DNA of 64,000 nt from Crocodylus rhombifer (GCA_038503035.1 JAVSML010001001.1:1-64000), one strand, 5' to 3'; positions 35,956 through 45,336 are shown, numbered from the stretch's first letter. The notes: generated by a model from the sequence alone, not told the origin. Numbers and translations are program-made.

Positions 35956-37019
35956 GCCCTGTATAATGTGCATTGAGTTGATAAATGTGGCTTTTAAAAC
36001 AATAACAGACTACTGAGACAATTATTTAACTCTAGTAATATGCAGATCCCAATGCTTTCTCCCAGTACAAAGATACAGAATAACTCTAGAACAGAATTAC
36101 CCCTAGTTACTAGAATTAGATGACATATTCAACCTGATATTTGATCAAGCACTTTATATTTGTCTGTATTATGGAATATTTTAAGAAAGAGGGTCAAGAA
36201 AAATACACATGCCTTCTGCAGTTCAGAGGCCAGAAATATATTTTGTTTGACTGGACCTTATAGGCCATATTCTAGTCTTGTTCACACACATAATACTTAG
36301 GGAGTTCCATGCAAGCAGTGCCACACTTGCAAGAGCAGAATTATAATGAAAATGACTAACTCCAATTGTTATTAACACCACAGTCGCAATCCATGCACTG
36401 CAGCTTGTCTATACTAAAATATGTCTTATTTATACATCATTTTGAATAGAAATCAGAATATTATGATGGCATCAAAGAGGAGGGGTGTAGAATAATGTCA
36501 TCAACCTTGCCTTTATATATAAAAAGAGCAGAAAAAAGTCAAATTGATAAAATCATATGGCTTGGAGCCGTTATTGTAATGTGAATGTAAGACTCAGTTT
36601 TCCTATCTTTCTGTATGCTGTTGCAAAGTAGGGTTGGAAGGGTTAAATTCTATCCTGGATAGGGTACTGTGGTGAATGTAGGAATTTACCTACAGCTCTA
36701 TGGAAATGAATGTGGCCATTCACTCACCAATGGAAGGAACCACCTTGGAGAAAAAACAGTGGATTCCCCAACAACTAGAGATTAAGTGTTAACAGCACAC
36801 ACAGAATCAGGAGCAAACATGAATAGTTGGAATACAGGGTACGAGAAAAACAAGAGTAGCAGGAGAAAAGAAAAGCAAGAGGGAGAAGAGAAACTCTCCT
36901 GAGAGGTGGCTTCTTATACTGGTAAGGACCCAATGGGGGCCATGAATGGGACCCTTTGAAAACTCCTTGGGGCCTTGATCCCTTCTCATGGAAGAAGGAA
37001 AACAGACTACCCTGCAGTG
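35956..37019. other. Unique stretch flanking the LTR element
   Basis: No gene is seen. A block at about 36432-36560 is similar (roughly three quarters identical by eye, over about 115 bp) to 40012-40145 on the other side of the LTR retrotransposon; see findings. The stretch 36800-37010 is purine-rich with no recognisable repeat. Confidence 0.45.
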
Positions 37020-37024
37020 TCTAC

Positions 37025-37330
37025 TGTCATGGGGGCACTAGGGTGTCCCATGCCTGGAGAGAAATTAAGGAGAGCTGCCAATCATCAGGGCAGCTCAGGT
37101 GCCGGTTGCTGGGGCAACCAGGCAGGTCATGTGGCCAGAAGGGGGCAGGGCCGGGCCTTTATAAACAGCCCAGGCTGGAGCCTAGCGAGCAGTTCCTTTC
37201 TGGCAGCTGCAGGAGCAGGAGCTCTGCAGGAGAGCTGAGCAGGCCGAGTTGAGGGTGCTGGATCACCTTAATTGACATGGCAGGGGGTGCTAGCAAGCTC
37301 ATGGCCGCTCCTAGGCCCCACTCCGTGACA
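37025..37330 (+). repeat. 5' LTR (306 bp)
   Basis: It starts TGTCATGGGGGCACTAGGG and ends CCCCACTCCGTGACA. It contains TATAAA at 37160-37165 in the context GGGCCTTTATAAACAGCC. No AATAAA is seen, so the polyadenylation signal is unclear. The upstream part is similar to the solo LTR at 26208, with shared words around the TATA box such as GCCAGAAGGGGGC. Confidence 0.95.
37160..37165 (+). promoter_or_regulatory. TATA box of 5' LTR
   Basis: TATAAA with conserved flanks in all three LTRs of this window. It places transcription initiation roughly 25-30 bases downstream, within the LTR, as expected for an LTR retroelement promoter; the exact start is not visible. Confidence 0.65.
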
Positions 37331-37332
37331 AC

Positions 37333-37350
37333 TGGTGCATTGGCCGGGAA
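37333..37350 (+). other. Primer binding site, tRNA-Gly(GCC)
   Basis: TGGTGCATTGGCCGGGAA starts two bases after the 5' LTR. It is the exact complement of the last 18 bases (including CCA) of vertebrate tRNA-Gly with anticodon GCC, as I recall that tRNA's sequence. Minus-strand DNA synthesis would be primed from this tRNA. The perfect match shows that a reverse transcriptase-dependent cycle made this copy. Confidence 0.88.
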
Positions 37351-37460
37351 GCCGGCCATGCACGGGGATAGAACCCGTGGTCCTGTAGAAGGGAAACAAA
37401 CCTGAGGGCTTGAGCAAAAAGAAGGACGGTATCGGAAACCATTTCACCGCTTGGTAGAGG

Positions 37461-38123
37461 ATGGATGCCCATTACTCAGCTTGCTGCAGCAAGGTCGAGG
37501 CCATAGGGAAAATGGAGGAGGCTGGCGAGGATTCAGCCCTAGAAGGGCTTGGGGAAAGCCAGGAAGACCTCATATGTTGGCTGAGGATTGGGGAACTGGA
37601 GAAACAAGTGATCCAGCTCAAGCAGGAGTTGGAAATGGTAAAAGTCCTGAAGGAAAGTGCGGAGGCAAAATCCGCTGCCCTAGAGCGACACTGGTCGCCG
37701 GGTAAAAAGAGCAGGGTGGCAAAAGAAATTAGGCGCCTCATAGCAGAGGAGGCAGAGCGGACGGAAAGAGTGGAGCAACTAATAGCTCGTGAAATAAAAG
37801 GGAGTCAGGAGCGAGAATATCAGTTGTGTGTGATGCAGGCAGACCTGGGGTGCTGGAGGGACCAGGCTCTTGAGGCCAGCAGAACCCCAACAAAGGAACA
37901 ACGGGGGTTGCAACAGAAATTAGAAGTATCTAGGGATCTTATAACAACCTTGCGACGAGAGATTCAGGCTCTCAAGGAGCAGATACAGGACCTCCATGAG
38001 GACTGGGAGCGTTGGAAAGAAAGGTGCTTAGAGGCTGAATGCCTCGGCAATATGCTCCAGAAGGAATTAAATGATGATCCAGACAGAACGGAACACAAGA
38101 ATTTTAGCAAGAGAGATGGATAG
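37461..38123 (+). CDS. LTR-element ORF A: coiled-coil protein, N-terminal part (220 codons)
   Basis: The frame begins MDAHYSACCSKVEAIGKMEE, 110 bases after the primer binding site, and this is the first ATG of the long frame. Residues about 45-75 (GELEKQVIQLKQELEMVKVL) and about 90-205 (SRVAKEIRRLIAEEAERTER, then REIQALKEQIQDLHEDWERW) have strong heptad patterning and predict long coiled coils. I see no capsid major homology region, zinc knuckle or membrane segment. It ends at 38123 in a phase different from ORF B, with a 53-base overlap, and ORF B continues the coiled coil. A one-base indel splitting a single protein is the simplest reading; programmed frameshifting is the alternative. Function unknown; by position it replaces Gag. 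Confidence 0.75.
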   Translation: MDAHYSACCSKVEAIGKMEEAGEDSALEGLGESQEDLICWLRIGELEKQVIQLKQELEMVKVLKESAEAKSAALERHWSPGKKSRVAKEIRRLIAEEAERTERVEQLIAREIKGSQEREYQLCVMQADLGCWRDQALEASRTPTKEQRGLQQKLEVSRDLITTLRREIQALKEQIQDLHEDWERWKERCLEAECLGNMLQKELNDDPDRTEHKNFSKRDG

Positions 38124-39396
38124 GGTAACGGTCATTATGGCAGATAAAGAGAAAGAAGCAGTGAGACATAAGATGGAGAGTGAGGAACTCAAAGGGCTAG
38201 TGCAGAGTCTGCAAGTAGAAAAAGAGCAATTGAGGGAGCAGACTCAAACATTGGAGACTCTCCTTTCAGAGAGCCGGGGTAAAGAAACAAGCCTCATGGC
38301 AGAACAAGGGCAGTTCCAACAGGAATTGCAAACCCTAAGAGAGGAGCTACAGGGGCTAGAGAATGGAAATCAGGACTTCTCCAAGGTAAGCAGCCAAACG
38401 ACTGAGGAACTTGTGCAGTTCCAGGAGTTCGGGAAGAAAGAGGAGAAGGATCTCGTAGATCAGGGAATACCAACCCCAAAGAAGACAGACGGCCTAGAGA
38501 GAGAACTAGAGGCTTGGGAAAGGCAGTTAACAGGCTTCGTGGAGGGTGCTCAGTTGGAGCTACAGGAAAGCGGGTCACTTATGGAGGTGCTGAGACAGAC
38601 GGAGGCGCAAGTAGTGGGTCTCCAGTCTGTACTCGTACAAGGTCGGGAGAAGGGCGAGCCTCCTAGGATCAACGGTCCAGGATACCCGCGAGAGACGGAT
38701 GGACCCAAGCAGTTAGGAAGGAAAGCCCAGGAGGGGAATCCCAACGAGAGGAGACCGGAGGCCTTACATAAGGAGACCCAGTCAGCCCTCTTAGCGTTCT
38801 GGGAGCTAAGGTGGAACCAGTGGCAGAAACTCCACTTGCAGGGTCTGGGTCAGCTAGAGCGCCAGTTGGGGAAGATAGCCCGGTTACACGACAAGGGTTG
38901 TGTACAAGGGGGCTCGACTATGAGAACAGGCAAGCGAAAGACTGGGGTTAGGGCCAGGGGAGTGAGGCCACCCCAAAAGGAAAAGGGAGCACAGGCACAT
39001 GAGGTGAGGTGTGCCAGGCACCCAGCGGGGTATAAACCAGTGCCTGAGAAAAGGCCATGTTTATACACAGCCAGGATACCCAAACAGGTCACGTGGAGAC
39101 TCCTCAGAAAGAGCATCAAGGAGAACGTAGGAAAGGTGGCCTTCATGCAGATCTATAAAGGGCCTCAAGGAAGATACACGGGCCAGGGCCGGGTGGAATT
39201 CTGGAGAAGAGAAGATGCCCAAAAGGCACGGAGGTGCCAGTGGGAAATATGGGGCAAACTCCAGGATGTCCAGGCACAGCGTGAAAGATCAGAAACCCGA
39301 AGGACCATCGGGCAGGAAGGACCCAGGAGAGGGGCAAGAGAATGGAGACCACGAAGAGCAGGCGGAAGAGCAGCTGGCGAAACTAGATGCTGCTGA
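38071..39396 (+). CDS. LTR-element ORF B: coiled coil, basic linker and RRM-like C-terminus (441 codons)
   Basis: A TAA at 38068-38070 in this phase directly precedes the first ATG, so translation must enter between 38071 and 38120. Residues 1-100 continue a Glu/Gln/Lys-rich coiled coil (KGLVQSLQVEKEQLREQTQT). Residues 140-195 and 235-275 are further helical segments. Residues 285-330 are basic. Residues about 329-400 resemble an RNA recognition motif. PCLYTARIP fits the RNP2 strand, GQGRVEFW fits RNP1, and EDAQKA fits the second helix, with spacing near that of a normal RRM. The tail (405-441) is Arg-rich. Coiled coil plus RRM plus basic tail suggests an oligomeric RNA-binding protein that could package element RNA, in the manner of LINE-1 ORF1p; this is inference. 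No catalytic domain is present. A captured host gene is an alternative origin. Confidence 0.75.
   Translation: MMIQTERNTRILAREMDRVTVIMADKEKEAVRHKMESEELKGLVQSLQVEKEQLREQTQTLETLLSESRGKETSLMAEQGQFQQELQTLREELQGLENGNQDFSKVSSQTTEELVQFQEFGKKEEKDLVDQGIPTPKKTDGLERELEAWERQLTGFVEGAQLELQESGSLMEVLRQTEAQVVGLQSVLVQGREKGEPPRINGPGYPRETDGPKQLGRKAQEGNPNERRPEALHKETQSALLAFWELRWNQWQKLHLQGLGQLERQLGKIARLHDKGCVQGGSTMRTGKRKTGVRARGVRPPQKEKGAQAHEVRCARHPAGYKPVPEKRPCLYTARIPKQVTWRLLRKSIKENVGKVAFMQIYKGPQGRYTGQGRVEFWRREDAQKARRCQWEIWGKLQDVQAQRERSETRRTIGQEGPRRGAREWRPRRAGGRAAGETRCC
39055..39270 (+). other. RRM-like domain within ORF B
   Basis: Codons 329-400 of ORF B. The order is strand with RNP2-like LYTARI, helix (VTWRLLRKSIKENVG), strand (KVAFMQIYKG), strand with RNP1-like GQGRVEFW, then helix (EDAQKARRCQ). 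The pattern follows the RRM fold as known from many families, but the canonical aromatic at RNP1 position 3 is replaced by Arg in GQGRVEF, so RNA contacts may differ. Assigned by eye only. Confidence 0.55.
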
Positions 39397-39489
39397 GTGC
39401 CTGGGAGAAGGAAGAGTCAACAAGAACATCCTCTGGCAGTAGCACATCTCGCGGAGAAGCAGGGTGGCCTCCCCCAGTGAGTTGAACTT

Positions 39490-39500
39490 AAGGGGGGAGG
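39490..39500 (+). other. Polypurine tract
   Basis: AAGGGGGGAGG lies two bases upstream of the 3' LTR, the expected place and composition for priming plus-strand DNA synthesis in LTR retroelements. Confidence 0.85.
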
Positions 39501-39502
39501 TA

Positions 39503-39809
39503 TGTCACAGGGGCACTAGGGTGCCCCGTGCCTGGAGAGAAATTAAAGAGAGCTGCCAATCATCAGGGCAGCTCAGGTGCCGGTTGCTGGGGCAACCAGG
39601 CAGGTCATGTGGCCAGAAGGGGGGCAGGGCCGGGCCTTTATAAACAGCCCAGGCCAGAGCCTAGCGAGCAGTTCCCTTCTGGCAGCCGCTGGAGCAGGAG
39701 CTCTGTGGGAGAGCTGAGCAGGCCAAGTTGAGGGTGCTGGATCACCTTAATTGACAGGGCAGGGGGCGCTAGCAAGCTCACGGCTGCTCCTAGGCCCCAC
39801 TCCGTGACA
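39503..39809 (+). repeat. 3' LTR (307 bp)
   Basis: Near-identical to the 5' LTR, beginning TGTCACAGGGGCACTAGGG and ending CACTCCGTGACA, with TATAAA at 39639-39644. By eye it differs from the 5' LTR at about 17 positions plus one extra G in the G-run before GGGCCTTTATAAA. Most differences are transitions, several at CpG. Confidence 0.95.
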
Positions 39810-40249
39810 TCTACCTACCATGGTAAAGGCACCTGTTAGGTCCTGTATACCACTGATCTCCCTCCAAACAACTACACTAAAGAAGCAGCTTTGAGGTAGA
39901 GGCTGAGACCTAGTGAAGTGGTGATGGAGAAAAAGGAGATGGGGATGGCTGGGTCTGCAGCCCCTGAGAATAGAGCAACAGCGAAACCAGGCTCCAGGAG
40001 GGACAAAGCAATAATTGCACCATTTGAGTAGGAATCAGAATATCATGCTGACACTAAAGAGGCAGGGTATAGAAAAATATCATCAACTTTGTTTTTATAT
40101 GTCAAAATAACTAAAAAATCAACTTGATGAGAGGTTTTATTAAAACATATAGCTGCTGTTGTCCCCTTGATTTACCTGTGGCATTTTAGGTTGTTTATGT
40201 CTCATGGTCGTGTCAAACTTGACTGCAATTTTACTAATAGGTTAGGCAA

Positions 40250-40365
40250 TGGATTTGTATAGGATGGTTTGGATAGGGATGATTCTATCTCTGGCAGGAG
40301 GTTGGGACTAGACCTCTGAAATCCCTTCCAGCCCTGCTGCTCTATGATTCTATGACTTGGTTTAG
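40250..40365 (+). mobile_element. CR1 LINE 3' tail fragment
   Basis: It reads GGCAGGAGGTTGGGACTAGA, CCCTTCCAGCCCTGCTGCTC and TATGATTCTATGAC, the usual end of a plus-strand CR1 3' untranslated region. Only about 110 bases are recognisable. Confidence 0.75.
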
Positions 40366-41176
40366 ATACTAGAGCCCACAGGCGTGAGAAAACAACCTGC
40401 CTGCAACTTAGACTCTACTAAGAGTAAACTATGGGTGGGATATAACAAAGAGAAGAGAATGCTGCTTAGCTACTTCACCAGTTGTCACTGTTGTTGGAAC
40501 AGGTTTGACCAGTGCCAAAAAAACCTGGCGTATCTTTACCTCCTTTTAATTGTTCAGTTGGGTTTTGGATTGTTCCTTTTTTAATTATATGTTTTCCCTT
40601 TCTCTTTGTTGAAGTCCTGTTTTGGTTAACGCCTCATTTCTTGCAAACAGAGAAGTTCTCTCAGAATGACTCCCCAGATTTATTTCAATGTATTCATAAA
40701 AATCTCTAAAAATTGAACCCAGGCACTGTTACTGCCAAATGGTGCCTGGCAGAAGGCAGTGTGGATTCACTCAATAAAAGATTTTGTGAATTTGGAGGGA
40801 GAAAATGAACTTGGCAACTTATCTTTATTATCTAAAGAGATATGGAAAGAAATTTAAATAAAAAATAGGGCATTAGGGCAATGAATTTAAGGCTGACAAT
40901 GTCCCTGGAAAATGGCTTCTCTTTCTCCATATTCTAGGGGGAAGTCGAAACAACTGCCATATTAAAGCTTTCAAAACAACTGCAGAGCTTATGTACCTTT
41001 CATAACATTTATGTTGAAAACACTGTTTCCTTATTAGTTTTAATAGGCATCAACAGCTTTATGAAATTCCCTGGATAGTTTCACTGTGAGACAGGAACAG
41101 TTCCAGAAAGTCCTTATTATAAGCAAGCAATAAGAAGAAAATCCCGAATGAATTATTTTAAAACACTGGTGATTAT

Positions 41177-41290
41177 AAAACACAATGTATACAGTGCCTT
41201 TCAGCCACGGGATCTAAAGGCACTTTATGCACACACAAATATACATGTCAGATTAGATCACTGCAATGATAATTTTGCCTTTATAATACA
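41177..41290 (-). mobile_element. MIR-type SINE fragment
   Basis: The plus strand has ACAGTGCCTTTCAGCCACGG and ATCTAAAGGCACTTTATGC, which resemble the complement of the 3' part of MIR-core SINEs (typically CCTTTCATC...GATCTCAAAGCACTTTACA). Only the 3' part is recognisable. Confidence 0.4.
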
Positions 41291-42500
41291 TTAATTTATT
41301 GACTATATGCAACAGCCCTGGAATGCTACTACCAGCACACTGGACAAAGGAAGGGGAGGGTACATTTTTTTCCAAGGGCACTGTAATAAATGTTCCTATA
41401 AAGTATGTAATGAGATCTTTCATGTGCAGGCACAGTAGACTTTGTTTCTCAGGGTCTTATCTGAGCAATGTTAATGCAAACGTATTAGGATACCAAACTA
41501 AGAGAAAACAGTGACATTGTCTTTTTGTTAAGATACAACAAGGTCAAATAAAATCCAATTGTTGATGCAAGCTCAGGAGATGATGATATCAAGAGGAAAT
41601 AAAACAATTGCATTGCAATTCCACAGCAGCAACATTACAATGTTAACAAGGTGACAGTGTGTTCCTGAACACAGTTGCAAGACTTAAGTTGGTGCCCTGG
41701 CTATTCAATTTCACCCTGGTATCCTCTGGAGATATTAGGTACTGGCTCAAAGAGTGAAATTGGTAACATACGGATTGAGCACATGCGAACCTCAGGGACT
41801 ATTCTTTATCAGGCTGCCATATGTTGACGTACTATCCCTACTTATGCTTCTAGTGAACCCCACAGTCACTTAGCACAACTCCTTTAAATGCCAATGTTTT
41901 CCGACATATTCCCCTATGATACCCCATCAAAACTTTCCTTTGCATTGTTCCCAATCCTACAACTACTGTGCCAATATTTCACTTTTACAAATATCAAGAC
42001 AACAAGCTAAGAATATCAATATAAATTTATGGAGATAGCACTGCACAAGGCCGTGATATCAAGATGAAATACATCTGTGTCAGGATAAATCTATGGAGTT
42101 GACAGTGTAAAAAGTCAGAATGGAGTGATGTCACTATAAGTCTATAGAAACAACATTAATCTGTCAAAATAAAAGTATGTCACTATAAATTGTAAAATTC
42201 CTTACACAAACTTTAAATGCAGAAACATTAAGTAGATTTAAGAAAAATCCATTTACTCACTCAAACCAGAAAGTAAATTCATAGTTGTTTTGTGTTCTGT
42301 TCCAGTAAATGTTGTGCCAGCATTAATACAATTTAGTACAAGCCTCATTAAGAGGGAAACCTTGTACCTACCTCTCTCCTGTATAAGCAGAATTGGACTA
42401 CAGAAGGTAAGCAGAAGAATTGGAAGGCTACATGTATTGGGTATATACCTCTCCCATGGCTTCCTGGGTAGCAGTACAAAGGTGGTGAAAGGACAGGATC

Positions 42501-42900
42501 NNNNNNNNNNNNNNNNNNNNNNNNNNNNNNNNNNNNNNNNNNNNNNNNNNNNNNNNNNNNNNNNNNNNNNNNNNNNNNNNNNNNNNNNNNNNNNNNNNNN
42601 NNNNNNNNNNNNNNNNNNNNNNNNNNNNNNNNNNNNNNNNNNNNNNNNNNNNNNNNNNNNNNNNNNNNNNNNNNNNNNNNNNNNNNNNNNNNNNNNNNNN
42701 NNNNNNNNNNNNNNNNNNNNNNNNNNNNNNNNNNNNNNNNNNNNNNNNNNNNNNNNNNNNNNNNNNNNNNNNNNNNNNNNNNNNNNNNNNNNNNNNNNNN
42801 NNNNNNNNNNNNNNNNNNNNNNNNNNNNNNNNNNNNNNNNNNNNNNNNNNNNNNNNNNNNNNNNNNNNNNNNNNNNNNNNNNNNNNNNNNNNNNNNNNNN
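42501..42900. other. Assembly gap (400 N)
   Basis: A run of exactly 400 N, probably a placeholder or estimated gap. The long frames across it (for example 274 and 216 codons) are artefacts of N being read as open codons. A hAT-like right end lies just to its right, so a repeat is probably the cause of the gap. Confidence 0.97.
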
Positions 42901-43193
42901 ATCAGGCTCAGGGACCCATCTCTCCCACCCACAAGCCTGATCCAGCACAGGTGGCATCCAAACAGGCCAGTCCAGAACACCAGCCCAAGCAGACACTACA
43001 GCCCAGAACTGGCCCCAGTGAGTCCCATGGGTGGCACAGCCTGGGACCAGCCCCACCAAGCACTGAAATTGATGCACATCCCAGCCACTGTGTCATGGGG
43101 ATGGTCTGATGCAGAAAAGGGGCAGGACCAGGGGTCAGATTATGGTGCTCTGCAGGGTGAATGAGGCCCATGGGCTGAATGTTTGACACCCTG
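42901..43193. mobile_element. hAT-like element, right part; left end in gap
   Basis: The sequence ends GGCCCATGGGCTGAATGTTT then GACACCCTG at 43193. This matches the terminus CAGGGTGTCAAAC in inverse orientation, as also seen in the hAT-like element at 56449-56846. The left end is not present on the near side of the N run, so it must lie within the gap or be deleted. The interior is GC-rich and non-coding. Confidence 0.6.
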
Positions 43194-43480
43194 GTCGACA
43201 TTACAATTTTCATGGGTTCAAGATAATAATTCATGAGTTCTAGATTGTTAACTTCCTCCCAAACACCACATTTCTTCTTTATGATGAGAGGCAAGATGTC
43301 ACCAAAAAAAGGGGGGGGGGGGAAGCCCAGACACACTGGCTAGAAAGATCACACTTTTAGGAAGAGTATTGTGCATGTGAAGCAGCATGCTGTGCACATG
43401 CTCAGAAGATCCATTTTGGAGATCAAGAATGACATCTGCATCAGGCACATCACTATTGAGCCCAAGAAGGTAATGTTTAC
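43194..43480. other. Unique stretch with a poly-A/poly-G run
   Basis: No gene seen. CACCAAAAAAAGGGGGGGGG-type homopolymer runs lie at about 43300-43322. Confidence 0.5.
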
Positions 43481-43482
43481 TA

Positions 43483-43963
43483 GGGCTGTGCAAAACAGAC
43501 CGTATTTGATTCTGATTTGGATTCAGCCCAAATCGAGGGACAGTGATTTGATTAGCTGATTCAAGATCACTGTCCCGTTTTGATTTGGCTGAATCCAAAT
43601 CCAAAGATTCGATGCTGATTCGGAGAATCAGCGAATCAGCCACAGACATAGCTTTAAATGTTTTTTCTACATACCTTAAGGTAAAAGGCACAACTCGTAA
43701 ATACTGCTATGGTAGGATAGATGGAACATCCCACAGGAGCATGGGGGTGGGGAGGGGCCCACGTGCTCAGCAGCAGACCTAGAAGTGGACCAGAAGTACC
43801 CTCCCCCAGTCTGTCATCAAATCTCTCTGAATCGATTCAGGGTTCCGATTTCATTTAGAGAGATTAAAGGGTCTCCTGGTTAAATTTGGATTTGGAGATT
43901 TGGCTGCCAAATTGGGCTGAATCTCTGCTGAATCGAATCAGTGACCGAAGCTTCATAAAGCCC
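43483..43963. mobile_element. Family T DNA transposon, copy D (481 bp)
   Basis: It starts GGGCTGTGCAAAACAG and ends CTTCATAAAGCCC, with TA on both sides (43481-43482, 43964-43965). A subterminal hairpin is present: GGGACAGTGAT (43537-43547) pairs perfectly with ATCACTGTCCC (43566-43576). GATTTGG/GAATC words fill both flanks. It is the shortest copy with both ends, lacking most of the GC-rich core, so it approximates the minimal element. Confidence 0.82.
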
Positions 43964-43965
43964 TA

Positions 43966-45334
43966 ATTCTTGCTGTGCTGTATTCAGAAAGACTGCAATA
44001 CAAAGATATTAGCACAGAAAGGTGTAGGCATAATAAAAGTAAATGGGAACATGCAGGAGCATACCCCCAAATAAACTGATGTTCTGTGGCATGTATGCAA
44101 ATAAACTAGACAAAATGCAGGGTACTGCAGCATGCCCACAGTTAAAAAGAAAAAAAAAACCCTTAGTATAAGGAGAAGGAAGGATGATTTGTCACGAAAA
44201 CATTGAACAGGGACTTGAGACATCTGGTTTCAATTTATGACTTTATCACAGACTTCCAATGTATTCCTTGAAAAAGTCACTTTGGTTTTGATTCTGGAAG
44301 GCTGAGTATTCTGCCTCTAATCCAGCAAAGGATTTAAGTAAATGTTAAACTTCAAGCATACACATATTGTCCAACGGTAGTACCTCAGTTCCCAGTCTGT
44401 AATTTGGGGTTGATAGTGTATTTTTTCTCCTAGCCTTGTCTATTTAAATATCAAGACTACTTCTCTTTGTGTTTCCATAGTGTGTAGCTTAATGAAGCCC
44501 CCATTCTCAGCTGATGGTAATAATTCTGATTTGGTGGATATGCATGTACAAAAATACAAGCAAGTGAAATGCGATTTCCCAGCCTGTTTATATCTTTGAT
44601 AGATGGGGGAAATGTATTTAATATGACCTTTTATTACATTTAAATAAAAAGAAAGCATCTTTATGTTCCTAAAGAGAGGTGCTGGGTAGAGACATGCACA
44701 AGGATGTTTTTTGTTTCTTGTAGAAAACTCAATAAAGATGCTTACTCCAGTTCTTTTTGTGATACTAAGTTAAAATATCTGTGCTTTTGATGCTTCCAGC
44801 AAGAAAGCACTCTTTTGTCATTTGGTTATGTTTTTCCTTTCATATATCACTTTTCTGAAATATCCTATGGCCAAACAGCTAGATCTCTGGCCTCTGTTTC
44901 ATTCTGCAGACAAAGACAAGAGGGTAAAAATCTGATCAACTGAGGAACAAGCATTAAGCACAATTTAATGAGCAAATCCTTAACAGACTCACGGGAATAA
45001 AAACACAAGGTGATTCTACAAAATCAATTCACTGAGAAAGCCTCACAGACATTAGCTGTTACTTACAGCCAGCATCCATGAGGCATAGATCTGGTATGGT
45101 CTTTCAGTGATAAACAATCACATATCCAAAACCTTAAGAATCAATTATGTAGAATTAATAATCTTATTAAATGACATGCCTGCCTCACTCAAGTGCATAC
45201 TTAATATGGTGTAAACAAAAAGGACATTTTGCAATATACACCTTTAAACATCTATGCAGGAAGAAAACAATTTGTTGGGTATTTTCTGTGAGGGGATTTA
45301 AGACTTCACAGGATTCAAAAGGAGTTGCAGACAC
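43966..45334. other. AT-rich unique stretch, no gene seen
   Basis: No repeat, exon or RNA gene is recognised between family T copies D and E. Confidence 0.5.
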
Positions 45335-45336
45335 TA

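Larger units (their letters stand above)
37025..39809 (+). mobile_element. Structurally complete small LTR retrotransposon encoding a coiled-coil/RRM-like protein
   Basis: The 2785 bp element has LTRs of 306 and 307 bp (37025-37330, 39503-39809), both starting TGTCA and ending TGACA. It is flanked by a perfect 5 bp duplication TCTAC (37020-37024, 39810-39814). A primer binding site (37333-37350) and a polypurine tract (39490-39500) are in the proper places. The interior of 2172 bp encodes two overlapping frames, together about 640 codons, with no protease, reverse transcriptase, RNase H or integrase motif and no Cys-His zinc knuckle. It must therefore have moved with enzymes supplied by another element. 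The two LTRs differ at about 17 substitutions and one indel by my count (about 5.5 percent), mostly transitions, so the insertion is not recent. Confidence 0.93.
39815..42500. other. Unique stretch with small repeat remnants, no gene seen
   Basis: No host exon is recognised. The stretch includes the 40012-40145 block paired with 36432-36560, a CR1 tail at about 40250-40365 and a SINE-like piece at about 41177-41290, listed separately. The remainder is AT-rich. Confidence 0.5.

Noticed and set aside
38294..39352. Minus-strand frames opposite ORF B
   Set aside because: They are antisense shadows of the ORF B coding region with no recognisable features.
37025..39809. Infectious endogenous retrovirus with gag, pol and env
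   Set aside because: The interior is only 2172 bp and lacks protease, polymerase, integrase and any membrane-spanning envelope-like segment.
42253..43077. Open frames of 274, 216 and 210 codons across the N run
   Set aside because: They are open only because N codons are not stops; flanking real codons show no domain.
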